From NCBI RefSeq assembly GCF_009937975.1, contig NZ_AP018441.1:2728001-2792000 (forward strand): a stretch of 64,000 nt of DNA. The letters are read 5' to 3'. Made by a program: the position numbers and the translations under genes. Of this stretch, positions 1 to 8,556 are shown piece by piece (positions within the stretch are counted from its first letter, which is position 1; each line of letters starts with the position of its first letter). A model generated the notes under the pieces. The model did not search any database, was not told the DNA's origin, and saw only the letters and a program-made list of their open reading frames with translations. Source of the DNA: Undibacterium sp. YM2 (GTDB lineage Bacteria; Pseudomonadota; Gammaproteobacteria; Burkholderiales; Burkholderiaceae_D).

Positions 1-1046
1 TATTGCTGTGCCAGACCGGCGAAATTGCTGCCCTGGCGCGCCAGTTCGGCAACCTGCCTTGCCTGTGCTTCATTGTCGAGGCGGATGTGGCGTGACCTGA
101 CAGAAACAATGCGTTTAAATTCTTCCTTATGGTTGCGGAAATAGGCTGACACTTCTTTTGGTTTTACCTCGGCAGCGAGCTGGTTTAAAAGCCGGCTTTC
201 TGAATCGGTATCAGCGCCTATGCCATGCAGACTCTTGATGGCTCTGACCGAATTTTGTTCCGCAACTGCCTGCCGCAAATCCTTGAGTGCCGCTTCGCCA
301 AAACGCAGGCGCGCCCAGTCAAGCACATACAGGTTGGCCAGATAAAGCTGGGCTTGCTGGCGTATGAAGTCACGGTTGCGGTTAAAAAACTCTACTCGCC
401 CTTGCACATTCTGGCGGCGGAACACATCATAAAGGCTGATGTTGGTGGCGGCTGCAAAGTTGCAGCGCAGGACGGTCACTTGGGCGGCGGCAGCCTGTTG
501 GGCTGTGCCCAGGGTGTAATCGAGTATCACTCTGTTCCTGGGGCCGAAAACACTGTTCAGTTCATCTTCTCCCAGCTTGCCCTGTTCCTGTATCAGTGCA
601 TCAAGCCTGCCACCAGGGAGTTTGTTGATGGCTGCTTCCAGATCCTTGAGATAAACGGTGCGCAAATAGCCACTTAGCTGGTTATCCAGCATGACATCCG
701 GCTCGAAGGCTACCCGGCGGGACGCTTGCAGTTCTTCATCAGAAAACTGGCTACGCATTTTGTCAGTGAGCAGACGATTATTGATGATGCTGTCAAGGAT
801 GTCAGTGCTTCTGGTTTTTGGTTTCTCCAATTGCGCCATCTGGGTAAGTACATCCAGTGTCAGTCTGTAAACCGGCGCGCCATTGAGATGTACTGCCAAC
901 TCGGGCTGCTGCGCTATTTGATTCAGTTTTGTTGCTGGGACAATATCTACCGCCACTGCGGCGGCAGATATTGTCAGGCACATGACAGACAGGCAATAGC
1001 CTGTAATGCGCATACTCCATTGCAGGTTATGGCCTGGTCTGTACAT
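1..1046 (-). CDS. Parvulin-type peptidyl-prolyl isomerase / foldase, partial (C-terminus beyond window)
   Basis: Reading the minus strand from the ATG at 1044-1046 gives an open frame of about 348 codons that runs off the left edge. A Shine-Dalgarno-like GAGG sits 5 nt before this ATG. The N-terminus has a signal-like stretch (ITGYCLSVMCLTISAAAVA, residues about 14-32). After it come a long helical SurA/PpiD-like N-domain with EELQASRRVAFEP and a C-terminal part (YFRNHKEEFKRIVSVRSRHI, then a NEAQARQVAELARQGSNFAGLAQQY-type segment) typical of the start of a PpiC/rotamase domain; the catalytic core itself lies outside. It starts 8 bp after the phospholipase-like gene, so the two are probably co-translated. 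It probably acts in the periplasm as a folding helper. A second ATG at 1013 would give a cleaner signal peptide, but its GGAG lies too close. Confidence 0.75.
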   Translation of the reverse strand, partial: MYRPGHNLQWSMRITGYCLSVMCLTISAAAVAVDIVPATKLNQIAQQPELAVHLNGAPVYRLTLDVLTQMAQLEKPKTRSTDILDSIINNRLLTDKMRSQFSDEELQASRRVAFEPDVMLDNQLSGYLRTVYLKDLEAAINKLPGGRLDALIQEQGKLGEDELNSVFGPRNRVILDYTLGTAQQAAAAQVTVLRCNFAAATNISLYDVFRRQNVQGRVEFFNRNRDFIRQQAQLYLANLYVLDWARLRFGEAALKDLRQAVAEQNSVRAIKSLHGIGADTDSESRLLNQLAAEVKPKEVSAYFRNHKEEFKRIVSVRSRHIRLDNEAQARQVAELARQGSNFAGLAQQ

Positions 1047-1053
1047 GGTAACC

Positions 1054-2076
1054 TCAGCTATTGAGACGGTTGGCAGCGCGGTTCAATACATGAACCATCA
1101 TGGCAATGGCGTGCGGCACTACCAGGCGACCAACGCGGACGCGGTCATTCTGATCGGTGGAGGACAGCACGATGCCACCGTTTTGGTAAGAATATGTGCC
1201 ACCCTGTGTCAGCAACTGGCGTATGTCGGTCGCATTTGCAGCCAGGGGAGTGAAGTCAGCCATCGCTGCAGCAACCAGGGCTGGGTCATTCAGTTGTTGG
1301 CTATCGTAATAGCTGCTGACCCACTGCTCCCAACCTGAATGATTGCGGGCTGAAGTAGTCCAGGTGTGATGCGGTTGCAGCAAGTCGGTGGAATGCATGA
1401 CAAACCCCAGGCTTTGCAGGCTGGGGCTGCTCAAAAATTGCTGAAACCAGTATTGCGCCAGGTTGTCTATGGGCTGGAATGGGATTTTTTCAAAATCAGC
1501 ATACTGACTGGGTGTGGAGTAGCCGCCCAGACGGTAATGCGCTTCGGTGACGCCGTAAGTGTTGTACTTGCTATTGTCGCCAAACCAGCCCTTCATGCCG
1601 CCAGGGCCATCATCAAGATAATCGCCGACCAGCCAGGACGCTGCCAGATTATCCACATCGCCAGCGACAGTGAGTTTGGCATAGTTATAGCCACCAAATG
1701 GATTGCCATGCACATCAGGGCCAGCAGTATGGTTTTGGAAATGCCAGTAAGAAGTATATTTGACGATACTTTGTGCTGCGCCCCAGATGGGTGCCAACTG
1801 GCAATCGCCGGTCACTGCACCACAAATATAAGTGTCGGCAAAATCGTCAACATCATAGGCACCCTGGCCCATGGCCGTGGCGAACTGATCCACGGTAATG
1901 CCTGCCCGCGCCAGACCACTGGCCAATGCTTTGTAATTGGTTTTGTCGGGATTGTTTTTCATGAAGTTGACGGCATCGATAGCGATTCGGCGATGGGTCT
2001 CTTGCAAGAAAGCATGTGCAGGGGTAAAACAACAGAGCAAGGCGGTGACAGCAGCCAGTTTGAAAACGGATTTCAT
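1054..2076 (-). CDS. Phospholipase C / P1-nuclease-like exported protein
   Basis: A 340-residue protein starting at the ATG at 2074-2076, which has an AAGGA-type ribosome site. The frame stays open upstream to 2145, but that extension has no good start. A signal peptide (MKSVFKLAAVTALLCCFTPA, then HA) ends before FLQETHRRIAIDAV. Features recalling the zinc-dependent phospholipase C/S1-P1 nuclease fold are the early His (ETHRR), YDVDDF, YWHFQNH, MHSTDLLQPHH and NHSGWEQW. Family members carry three metal ions in a helical bundle and cleave phosphodiester bonds of phospholipids or nucleic acids outside the cytoplasm. Two oddities: the mature N-terminus would be Phe rather than the metal-binding Trp of classical PLC, and the His of the HxxxD motif is one residue closer to Asp. 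Substrate is unknown. The parvulin gene follows directly. Confidence 0.6.
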   Translation of the reverse strand: MKSVFKLAAVTALLCCFTPAHAFLQETHRRIAIDAVNFMKNNPDKTNYKALASGLARAGITVDQFATAMGQGAYDVDDFADTYICGAVTGDCQLAPIWGAAQSIVKYTSYWHFQNHTAGPDVHGNPFGGYNYAKLTVAGDVDNLAASWLVGDYLDDGPGGMKGWFGDNSKYNTYGVTEAHYRLGGYSTPSQYADFEKIPFQPIDNLAQYWFQQFLSSPSLQSLGFVMHSTDLLQPHHTWTTSARNHSGWEQWVSSYYDSQQLNDPALVAAAMADFTPLAANATDIRQLLTQGGTYSYQNGGIVLSSTDQNDRVRVGRLVVPHAIAMMVHVLNRAANRLNS

Positions 2077-2591
2077 GGAACGTCCTTCAGATTTGATTTG
2101 TGAAAAGGAGCGAAACTCAGACCGCTGAAATGATTGCCGTGACAAACTCCCGCTCTTTACAGAGCGAAACCGGAAGCAGCCGCTGGCATGTGTAGATATT
2201 GGAATTTAATAATTTCAGCGAATTGGCTTTTTAACATGGAGGAAAACGCCAGCATTACTGTTTTCTCTAGAAGTTGACCTCTAGTTTTCCGTAATCAATA
2301 TGTCATTTTTTGTGCGTAGATATAAGAAAAAGTAATCTTTTTTGATTGCTGTGATGCAAACTTCGGGACGCGCACAATGCTGAGGAATCTCAGACAGGAT
2401 ATGAGGTTGAGGCTGACTTGTTAATGCATTGCGGTGCAGCAGATATTCCTTGAGGAATAATATCGGGAGGAGGAGCTGGCGATGAAAATTTCAAAAATCA
2501 CAGAGGGTGATGTTGTTAAAACGTAACGGTAGCATTTGCCGGGATTTGCCATCCTTTCATTTCAAAAGATGGCAAATCTCATGTAAGCACC
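2077..2591. other. Intergenic region upstream of the phospholipase-like gene
   Basis: 515 bases without a convincing gene, between the end of the aldehyde reductase gene and the start of the phospholipase-like gene. It is AT-rich around 2200-2350 and must hold the promoter of the phospholipase-foldase pair. CTCTAG occurs twice, 20 bp apart, near 2267-2287. An 11-bp inverted repeat lies at 2543-2578. I see no other structure. Confidence 0.5.
2543..2578. repeat. Inverted repeat after the aldehyde reductase gene
   Basis: GATTTGCCATC (2543-2553) is exactly complementary to GATGGCAAATC (2568-2578) with a 14-nt loop. It lies just beyond the stop codon of the yqhD-like gene. Neither strand has a clear T run, so it is either a weak transcription end or an mRNA-stabilising hairpin. 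Confidence 0.5.
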
Positions 2592-3752
2592 TTACAGACT
2601 TAATTCCAATACCTGACGGCTGACATCCAGCGTCACATCACGTTTCTCACCCAGGCTGACCATGCGATGGGTTTCCAGTGCTGACAGGATAGGTGCAATA
2701 TCGTCGCTGCCGAGTTGATAATCGCTGAGACGGGTTTTGACACCCATTTGCTCAAAGTAATCCTGCATGCGGCTGATGGCCGTTTCTATGCGGCTGTCTT
2801 CGTCTCCATCGCGCAAGCCCCAGACGCGTTCGGCAAATTGCAGCAGCTTTGCCCGTTTACCTTCCTTGCGCACGCGCAGCATGCTAGGCAGCACGATGGC
2901 CAGGGTTTGAGCGTGATCAATGTTATGCAAGGCGGTCAGTTCGTGACCTATCATATGCGTGGCCCAGTCTTGCGGCACGCCGGTCGAGATCAGGCCATTC
3001 AGGGCCATGGTGGCGCACCACATCAGATTGGCGCGCACATCGTAATCTTCTGGATTCGCCAGGGCCTTCGGGCCTTCTTCTATCAGTGTCAGCAACAAGC
3101 CTTCAGCAAACCGGTCTTGCACTGGTGAATTCACCGGGTAGGTCAGGTACTGTTCCATTATGTGGACAAAGGCATCAACGGCACCATTGCCTATCTGGCG
3201 CACTGGCAAAGTGTAAGTTTTAGTCGGGTCCAGTACCGAGAATTGCGGGAAGCAATGACGGCTGGAGAAAGCCATTTTTGCCTTGATGGATTTGCGGGTG
3301 ACGACGCCGCCGTTATTCATTTCAGAGCCGGTGGCAGGCAAGGTCAGTACGCTGCCAAATGGCATTGCCTTGGTCACATTATTGCCGCGTTTTTCCATGA
3401 TGACCCAGGGGTCATCACCCTCAAACAAGGCTGCAGCAGCGATGAATTTGGTGCCGTCAATGACAGAGCCGCCGCCAACTGCAAGCAAAAAATCTATCTT
3501 GTTTTGCTTGATGAGTTCGACAGCCTTCATCAGGGTTTCATAGCTGGGATTTGGTTCTATGCCAGTAAATTCTGTCACCTGGCGCGTGCCAAGTGCCGCG
3601 ATGACTTCATCATAAACGCCATTTTGTTTGATGCTGCCACCACCATACAGCATCAATACATGGGCTTCAGCCGGGATGACTTTGTTCAGGTCGGCTATGC
3701 GTCCTTTGCCAAACAGGATTTGTGTGGGGTTATAAAAATCAAAATTCAGCAT
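2592..3752 (-). CDS. yqhD: Iron-containing alcohol dehydrogenase, YqhD-type NADPH-dependent aldehyde reductase
   Basis: 386 residues, matching E. coli YqhD over the whole length: LNFDFYNPTQILFGKG at the N-terminus, the GGGSVIDGTKF nucleotide-binding segment, LTLPATGSEMN, and the metal-ligand region VDAFVHIMEQY with GHELTALHNIDHAQTLAIVLP. YqhD-type enzymes are cytoplasmic dimers that reduce short-chain and toxic aldehydes with NADPH. I chose the ATG at 3750-3752 because GGAG lies 8 nt upstream; the ATG at 3758 is only 2 nt from that site. A perfect 10-bp palindrome (3799-3808) lies in the promoter region and may be an operator. The gene stands alone between intergenic gaps. Confidence 0.9.
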   Translation of the reverse strand: MLNFDFYNPTQILFGKGRIADLNKVIPAEAHVLMLYGGGSIKQNGVYDEVIAALGTRQVTEFTGIEPNPSYETLMKAVELIKQNKIDFLLAVGGGSVIDGTKFIAAAALFEGDDPWVIMEKRGNNVTKAMPFGSVLTLPATGSEMNNGGVVTRKSIKAKMAFSSRHCFPQFSVLDPTKTYTLPVRQIGNGAVDAFVHIMEQYLTYPVNSPVQDRFAEGLLLTLIEEGPKALANPEDYDVRANLMWCATMALNGLISTGVPQDWATHMIGHELTALHNIDHAQTLAIVLPSMLRVRKEGKRAKLLQFAERVWGLRDGDEDSRIETAISRMQDYFEQMGVKTRLSDYQLGSDDIAPILSALETHRMVSLGEKRDVTLDVSRQVLELSL

Positions 3753-3798
3753 GTGCATTTCTCCAGAAAAAAGACATCTTAGCGCAAATAGAAAAAAT

Positions 3799-3808
3799 CG
3801 ACCGGTCG
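3799..3808. promoter_or_regulatory. Palindrome CGACCGGTCG, possible operator
   Basis: A perfect 10-bp palindrome sits about 47 bp upstream of the start codon of the yqhD-like gene and just after the end of the RsmI-like gene. The position fits a repressor or activator site for the aldehyde reductase. There is no regulator gene beside it, so the assignment is inference. Confidence 0.3.
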
Positions 3809-3816
3809 TGCACTTT

Positions 3817-4569
3817 TTAATTGCTCAAGAATAAGAAAACCGTCGGTTTCTTATGAAAATCAGGGCCTTGTTGCTTGCTTAAATTGGCTTTCCACTCAGC
3901 CGCAGTTTTGGTTTGTAGCGATTCTGTATTGAGGCTCAAATCCGTTGCTACGCATATCAGCGTAGTTGGGTGGCAGTGATTACTCAAGGCTTCCAGCATG
4001 GCTGCATTGCGATAAGGGGTTTCTATGAGCAATTGCGTTTGTTTTTCTTTTTTTGATCGCTCTTCGAGTTCTTTGATGCGCTTTGCACGCAACGCAGCAT
4101 CTGTCGGCAAATAGCCGTGAAAGGCAAAGCTTTGCCCATTCAGGCCGCTACCCATCAAGGCCAGCAGCAAGGAAGAGGGGCCAACCAGTGGGCGCACCTT
4201 AATATTGCGCTGATGAGCAAGTCTGACCAGGTTGGCGCCAGGATCAGCAACGGCAGGCACACCAGCTTCAGATATCAAACCCACGTCCTGACCTTGCAGC
4301 AGCGGTTGCAACAGGCCCTCCAGCGCTTGTGCAGGTGTGTTGATATTCAACTCGCTGATCTGGATTTCCTGCATGGCTTTTTGCAGGGGGTGTGCCTGCG
4401 ACAGGTATTTCAGATAAGCGCGTGTGGTTTTTGCATTTTCAGCAATGAAGTGACTGAGTTCCGCCGTCATTTTTTGTACGGTATCAGGGATGATGCTGGC
4501 AAGTAAATTAACTTGCTGATCTTCGTTCAGACCCAGGGTATTTGGGATTAGATAAAGCGTGCCTGTCAT
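3817..4569 (-). CDS. SAM-dependent methyltransferase of the tetrapyrrole methylase / RsmI family
   Basis: 250 residues. The N-terminus (TGTLYLIPNTLG), the mid segment GLISEAGVPAVADPGANLVRLAH, VRPLVGPSSLLLALMGSGLNGQSFAFHGYLP and LLIETPYRN match the RsmI branch of the TP-methylase fold, whose best-known member 2'-O-methylates C1402 of 16S rRNA. This is the shorter relative that often lies beside the maf gene; it has a divergent N-terminus (no GTLYVVATPIGN) and lacks the extra RsmI C-terminal domain, so it may be a paralogue with another substrate. It follows the Maf gene on the same strand after 43 bp and is likely co-transcribed. Confidence 0.8.
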   Translation of the reverse strand: MTGTLYLIPNTLGLNEDQQVNLLASIIPDTVQKMTAELSHFIAENAKTTRAYLKYLSQAHPLQKAMQEIQISELNINTPAQALEGLLQPLLQGQDVGLISEAGVPAVADPGANLVRLAHQRNIKVRPLVGPSSLLLALMGSGLNGQSFAFHGYLPTDAALRAKRIKELEERSKKEKQTQLLIETPYRNAAMLEALSNHCHPTTLICVATDLSLNTESLQTKTAAEWKANLSKQQGPDFHKKPTVFLFLSN

Positions 4570-4612
4570 GGGTTTTAATTTTTTATTTTATTAAATGGAT
4601 GAAGCGACAAAT

Positions 4613-5212
4613 TCAAAGATTGAAAAAGCTCAGACCGGTATTGCGCAACATGCTGGTCAGAGCAATAAGCGGCAGGCCAGTTAATGCGGTGGGATCGTCA
4701 CTTTTGATGCTTTCTATGATGGCAATGCCCAGTCCTTCATTCTTGGCGCTGCCTGCGCAATCATAAGGTTGTTCTATGCGTAAGTAGGCCTCGAGTTCAA
4801 CATCGCTTAAGTCCCTGAACCTGACCATCGTGCACACGTCTTGAATTTGTAAAGGAAAGGCTGCCTGTTGACGGTTGTCCAGGACGCACAAGGCGGTATG
4901 AAATGCTACATCCCGCCCGCGCATGAGCTGTAACTGCGCTAAAGCGGCTTCATGATTGCCGGGCTTGCCAATTTGCAGGCCATCCAGTGTTGCGACCTGG
5001 TCTGAACCTATAATAATGGCCTCTGGCTGACTTTTGGCTATCACCTCAGCCTTTTGTTGCGCCAGTCGCAGAGCTGTTTGTTCGGGGCTTTCTCCGGGTG
5101 CAGGGCTTTCGTCGAGTTCAGGTGCTATACTTTCGAAATCGAATTGCAGTCTGGATAATAATTCGCGGCGGTAAACAGAGCTGGATGCCAGTATCAGCCT
5201 GGCGGCTTGCAT
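4613..5212 (-). CDS. yceF: Maf-like nucleotide pyrophosphatase, YceF type
   Basis: 199 residues from the ATG giving MQAARLILASSSVYRRELL. Family motifs are LILASSSVYRRELL, a DESPAPGESPE segment, IIGSDQVATLDG, GKPGNHEAAL and GLPLIALTSMLR. YceF-type Maf proteins hydrolyse 7-methyl-GTP and related non-canonical nucleotides to monophosphates. The start is uncertain: in-frame ATGs also lie at 5224 and 5257, and none has a strong ribosome site. I chose the one that matches the family N-terminus. It is divergent from yceD with about 130 bp between, and the downstream methylase gene is probably in the same operon. Confidence 0.85.
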   Translation of the reverse strand: MQAARLILASSSVYRRELLSRLQFDFESIAPELDESPAPGESPEQTALRLAQQKAEVIAKSQPEAIIIGSDQVATLDGLQIGKPGNHEAALAQLQLMRGRDVAFHTALCVLDNRQQAAFPLQIQDVCTMVRFRDLSDVELEAYLRIEQPYDCAGSAKNEGLGIAIIESIKSDDPTALTGLPLIALTSMLRNTGLSFFNL

Positions 5213-5257
5213 TTTTCTTTGCATTGTGAAAATATTTCCCGTGATTTTCATCGTCAT

Positions 5258-5276
5258 GGCGTGAAAAAATCACGCC
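5258..5276. repeat. Small perfect inverted repeat in the maf/yceD divergent region
   Basis: GGCGTGA and TCACGCC flank a 5-nt A loop. It lies at the upstream edge of the maf reading frame, 7 bp before the yceD promoter -35 element. It could be an operator or a leader hairpin of the maf transcript. Confidence 0.4.
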
Positions 5277-5282
5277 AATTCT

Positions 5283-5312
5283 TTGACTACTTAGGTGTAA
5301 TCCTGTTATTAT
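5283..5312 (+). promoter_or_regulatory. Sigma-70-type promoter for yceD-rpmF
   Basis: TTGACT (5283-5288), an 18-nt spacer and TATTAT (5307-5312), each 5 of 6 to consensus, end 28 bp before the yceD start codon. This is the best sigma-70 promoter I see in the window and should drive yceD-rpmF and perhaps the fatty-acid genes. Confidence 0.6.
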
Positions 5313-5340
5313 CGCAGGTTTTCTGGGTTCAAATAATCCT

Positions 5341-5865
5341 ATGCAAGTATTTGTGATTGACGCTTTCACGTTCTCCCGGCTCGAAGAGCAGCGTTCGGGA
5401 AGCATTTTAGTCGCAGATTTGCCTCGCCTGTCAGAAGAAAGTGCAAGCACCGAAGGTGCCTTGAACTGGTCTCTGCAAGGTGGTAAAGACAAGCTGGGTC
5501 ATGCACAGTTGGAGTTATCTGTGAATGGCACGGTACAGTTGATGTGTCAGCGCTGTTTGACGCCGTTTGCATTTGATATTGACTCTGAATCCATATTGAT
5601 ACTCGCCAAAAACGAAGAAAATGCTGATGAAATTGAAGCATTGCTCGAAGATGACGAGGTCGATGTTGTAGTGGGTAGCAAAACATTCAATGTCATGGAT
5701 TTGATAGAGGATGAGGTGCTGCTGGCAATACCCCAATCGCCCAAACATGCAGTATGCCCGGATTTACCGTTGGCTTCAGCAGATACTACTGCAGCGATTG
5801 ACGCGGAAGTCGGCAAAAAAGAATCACCTTTTGCCGTGCTGAAGAAAATTAATGGGCGTACCTAG
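5341..5865 (+). CDS. yceD: YceD family protein (DUF177), 23S rRNA accumulation
   Basis: 174 residues. Family marks are the acidic middle part, the Cys pair LMCQRCLTPF (residues about 69-78), a second region DEVLLAIPQSPKHAVC and the C-terminal SPFAVLKKI. YceD is a small protein needed for normal 23S rRNA levels and is nearly always encoded just before rpmF, as here. The start codon has no obvious ribosome site, but it lies directly behind a strong promoter and aligns with family N-termini. The Cys residues suggest zinc binding. Confidence 0.9.
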   Translation: MQVFVIDAFTFSRLEEQRSGSILVADLPRLSEESASTEGALNWSLQGGKDKLGHAQLELSVNGTVQLMCQRCLTPFAFDIDSESILILAKNEENADEIEALLEDDEVDVVVGSKTFNVMDLIEDEVLLAIPQSPKHAVCPDLPLASADTTAAIDAEVGKKESPFAVLKKINGRT

Positions 5866-5989
5866 TGGCATTATTCTGAAAAAACACTCAGGTCGAAGTA
5901 TTGTTAGGGATTCTTGGTTGGCGATGTTCGCATTCTTCAACCAGGTGTGTTAAATTTTAGAAACATTTTTTGAAGTATTAGGAGTTATC

Positions 5990-6172
5990 ATGGCAGTTCA
6001 ACAAAACAAAAAGTCCCCATCCAAGCGTGGCATGCACCGTTCCCACGATTTCCTGGTTGCACCACAACTGGGTATCGAGCCAACAACTGGTGAAACACAT
6101 CTGCGTCACCACATCAGCCCTAACGGCTTTTACCGTGGTCGTAAAGTATTGAAAACCAAGAACGACGAGTAA
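5990..6172 (+). CDS. rpmF: 50S ribosomal protein L32
   Basis: 60 residues: [19 protein letters not shown] at the N-terminus and [15 protein letters not shown] at the C-terminus are diagnostic for L32. It is the short form without the four-Cys zinc motif found in some bacteria. AGGAG precedes the ATG. It sits 124 bp after yceD and is followed by a strong hairpin terminator, so much of the transcript probably ends before plsX. Confidence 0.97.
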   Translation: MAVQQNKKSPSKRGMHRSHDFLVAPQLGIEPTTGETHLRHHISPNGFYRGRKVLKTKNDE

Positions 6173-6187
6173 TCCCTGTTCCTGGTG

Positions 6188-6229
6188 AAAAAGCGGCGTG
6201 ACGAGTCCCTGACTTGCCGCCGCTTTTTT
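6188..6229 (+). terminator. Rho-independent terminator after rpmF
   Basis: AAAAAGCGGCG pairs with CGCCGCTTTTTT over 11 bp around an 18-20 nt loop, and the right arm ends in a T run. It lies 15 bp after the rpmF stop. plsX therefore probably needs its own promoter in 6230-6427 or depends on read-through. Confidence 0.75.
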
Positions 6230-6427
6230 GCGTTAACTTTCCTGTGCTTTCTTGAGTAGAGCATACTTGCAGAATTAGACAGGCGTCTAATTTGCTTTTT
6301 GATTGAATTGTTGGTGGTGAGTCTTTGGATTTTTGAGATAATCCTGCTTTTGCAAGAATTAATTCGGGGTGATGTCTGTCCCGGTTTGATACACTAGCTG
6401 TTTCGGATTGAAGTTTCGTATCACTAC

Positions 6428-7522
6428 ATGACAATTAAAATTTCCATAGACTGCATGGGCGGAGATCATGGCCCTGCGGTTACAGTGGCAGCAGCAGTTG
6501 CTTTTGCCAATCGCGAACCTGATGTCGAATTTCTCCTGGTGGGTTCTGAGCCCGTTATACAGGCCGAGCTGAAAAAGCTTCATGCCAGTGGGCATGCACG
6601 TTTGAAAATTATCAATGCCACAGAAGTGGTGGAGATGGATGATCCGATAGAGGTTGCCTTGCGCCGCAAGAAAGATTCCTCCATGCGCGTCGCCATCAGC
6701 CAGGTCAAAGAAGGGGCTGCGCAAGCTTGCGTTTCTGCCGGTAATACCGGGGCATTGATGGCCGTTTCCCGTTACGTGTTGAAAACCATGTCGGGTGTGG
6801 ACCGCCCGGCAATTTGCAGCATTTTGCCGAACCAAAAAAATCTTCCCACCTACATGCTTGACCTTGGGGCAAATGTCGATTGCGAACCTTTGCATCTGCA
6901 CCAGTTCGCCATCATGGGTTCTGCCCTGGTATCTGCACTGGAAGGTAAAGATAAACCGAGCATAGGCCTGTTGAATGTCGGGGAGGAAGATATCAAGGGC
7001 AATGATGTTGTCAAGAAAACGGCGCAATTATTGCGTGCTGACCATGAACGTGGTCTGTTGAATTTTTATGGCAATGTCGAAGGTAATAACATTTTTGAAG
7101 GCACGACCGATATTGTTGTCTGCGACGGTTTTGTCGGTAATGTCACCCTGAAAGCCGCTGAGGGTATGGGGCGCTTTGTGAAAATCACCCTGACGGCTGC
7201 TTTCAAGAGTAATCCACTGAATATTCTGGGAGCCATCTTTGCGCGCGGCGCCTTGAAATCCATTTCGCGCACGATGAACCCATCCAACTACAATGGCGGC
7301 AGTTTGCTGGGCTTGCGCGGCCTGGTATTTAAGAGCCACGGTAGTGCAGACAAGTATAGTTATGAGTGGGCAATACAGCGCGCATTCGATGCTGCGAAAA
7401 ATGATGTATTGTCACGCATTGCGACTTCAATGGCGAAACTGATGCCAATGGCAGATGCTGACGCAGTTGCTGAGGTGGTCGCTCCGGACAACAATGAACT
7501 CTTGGTACAGAAAACCGCATGA
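6428..7522 (+). CDS. plsX: Phosphate acyltransferase PlsX
   Basis: 364 residues. N-terminus [15 protein letters not shown], then [34 protein letters not shown] and CDGFVGNV are PlsX signatures. The enzyme converts acyl-ACP to acyl-phosphate, feeding PlsY in phosphatidic acid synthesis; it is a peripheral membrane protein. The start codon has no clear ribosome site, but the family N-terminus fits exactly. Its stop overlaps the fabH start by 4 bp (ATGA), so the two are translationally coupled. Confidence 0.96.
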   Translation: MTIKISIDCMGGDHGPAVTVAAAVAFANREPDVEFLLVGSEPVIQAELKKLHASGHARLKIINATEVVEMDDPIEVALRRKKDSSMRVAISQVKEGAAQACVSAGNTGALMAVSRYVLKTMSGVDRPAICSILPNQKNLPTYMLDLGANVDCEPLHLHQFAIMGSALVSALEGKDKPSIGLLNVGEEDIKGNDVVKKTAQLLRADHERGLLNFYGNVEGNNIFEGTTDIVVCDGFVGNVTLKAAEGMGRFVKITLTAAFKSNPLNILGAIFARGALKSISRTMNPSNYNGGSLLGLRGLVFKSHGSADKYSYEWAIQRAFDAAKNDVLSRIATSMAKLMPMADADAVAEVVAPDNNELLVQKTA

Positions 7523-8505
7523 CTTTCTATAGCAAAATTATAGGGACGGGCAGTTATTTGCCTCCCAAAAAAGTAAGCAATCAGGAATTAACGGATCAAC
7601 TGGCGGCGAAGGGAATCGAAACTTCGGACGAATGGATATTTTCCCGCAGTGGGATTTCTTTCCGTCATTATGCTGAGCCTTCTGTTGCAACCAGTGATAT
7701 GGCAGTGGAAGCTGCAAAGCGTGCGCTTGATGCTGCAAAGATGCAGGCCAGCGATATTGACCTGATCGTGTTGGCTACTTCAACCCCTGATTTTCTCGGC
7801 GGCTTCCCTAGTACTGCATGCGTAGTGCAAAACAAGCTGGGTATCACGAATGGCGGCGCGGCTGTTGATGTGCAGGCGGTATGTAGTGGCTTCATGTATG
7901 CCATGTCTATCGCTGATAGCATGATCAAGGCTGGCAACCATAAAAACGTGCTGGTGATCGGTGCTGAGGTATTTTCCCGTATCCTGAATTTTGAAGATCG
8001 CACTACCTGCGTACTGTTTGGTGATGGCGCTGGTGCGATCGTCATGTCCCGCTCAGAAGAGCCGGGGGTGCTCGCCACCAAATTGCATGCTGATGGCAGC
8101 TATGCCAATATTTTATGTGTGCCAGGCAATGTGCAGAGTGGTGTAGTTGAGGGTAGCGCATTTTTGTATATGGATGGTCAGGCTGTCTTTAAACTGGCGG
8201 TTAATTTGCTGGAAAAAGTCGCCAATGAAGCACTGGAAATCGCAGGCCTGACGACAGACCAGATCGACTGGCTGATACCGCACCAGGCGAACATACGCAT
8301 CATGCAAAGCACCGCAAAAAAAATGCGCATGCCTATGGATAGGGTGGTGGTCACGGTTGATCAGCATGGTAATACCTCTGCCGCGTCGATACCGCTGGCA
8401 CTGGATCTGGCGGTGCGTGATGGCCGGGTCAAGCCTGGTCATACAGTGATGCTGGAAGGTGTAGGTGGTGGTTTTACCTGGGGCGCGGCCATCGTAAAGA
8501 TTTGA
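7519..8505 (+). CDS. fabH: 3-oxoacyl-ACP synthase III (KAS III)
   Basis: 328 residues. The catalytic triad is complete: Cys122 in VQAVCSGF, His255 in PHQANIRIM and Asn285 in HGNTSAAS. The protein condenses acetyl-CoA with malonyl-ACP to start each fatty acid. It overlaps plsX by 4 bp and is followed by fabD after 51 bp, the usual plsX-fabH-fabD-fabG order. No unusual features; length is normal. Confidence 0.97.
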   Translation: MTFYSKIIGTGSYLPPKKVSNQELTDQLAAKGIETSDEWIFSRSGISFRHYAEPSVATSDMAVEAAKRALDAAKMQASDIDLIVLATSTPDFLGGFPSTACVVQNKLGITNGGAAVDVQAVCSGFMYAMSIADSMIKAGNHKNVLVIGAEVFSRILNFEDRTTCVLFGDGAGAIVMSRSEEPGVLATKLHADGSYANILCVPGNVQSGVVEGSAFLYMDGQAVFKLAVNLLEKVANEALEIAGLTTDQIDWLIPHQANIRIMQSTAKKMRMPMDRVVVTVDQHGNTSAASIPLALDLAVRDGRVKPGHTVMLEGVGGGFTWGAAIVKI

Positions 8506-8556
8506 GTGTCCCGGAACGAGAGTTGGGCAACCAATAATAAACATTAGAGATAAGAA

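Noticed and set aside
225..677. Plus-strand open frame of 150 codons
   Set aside because: It lies opposite the parvulin-type gene, has no ribosome site, and the minus-strand frame has a coherent signal peptide and domain pattern.
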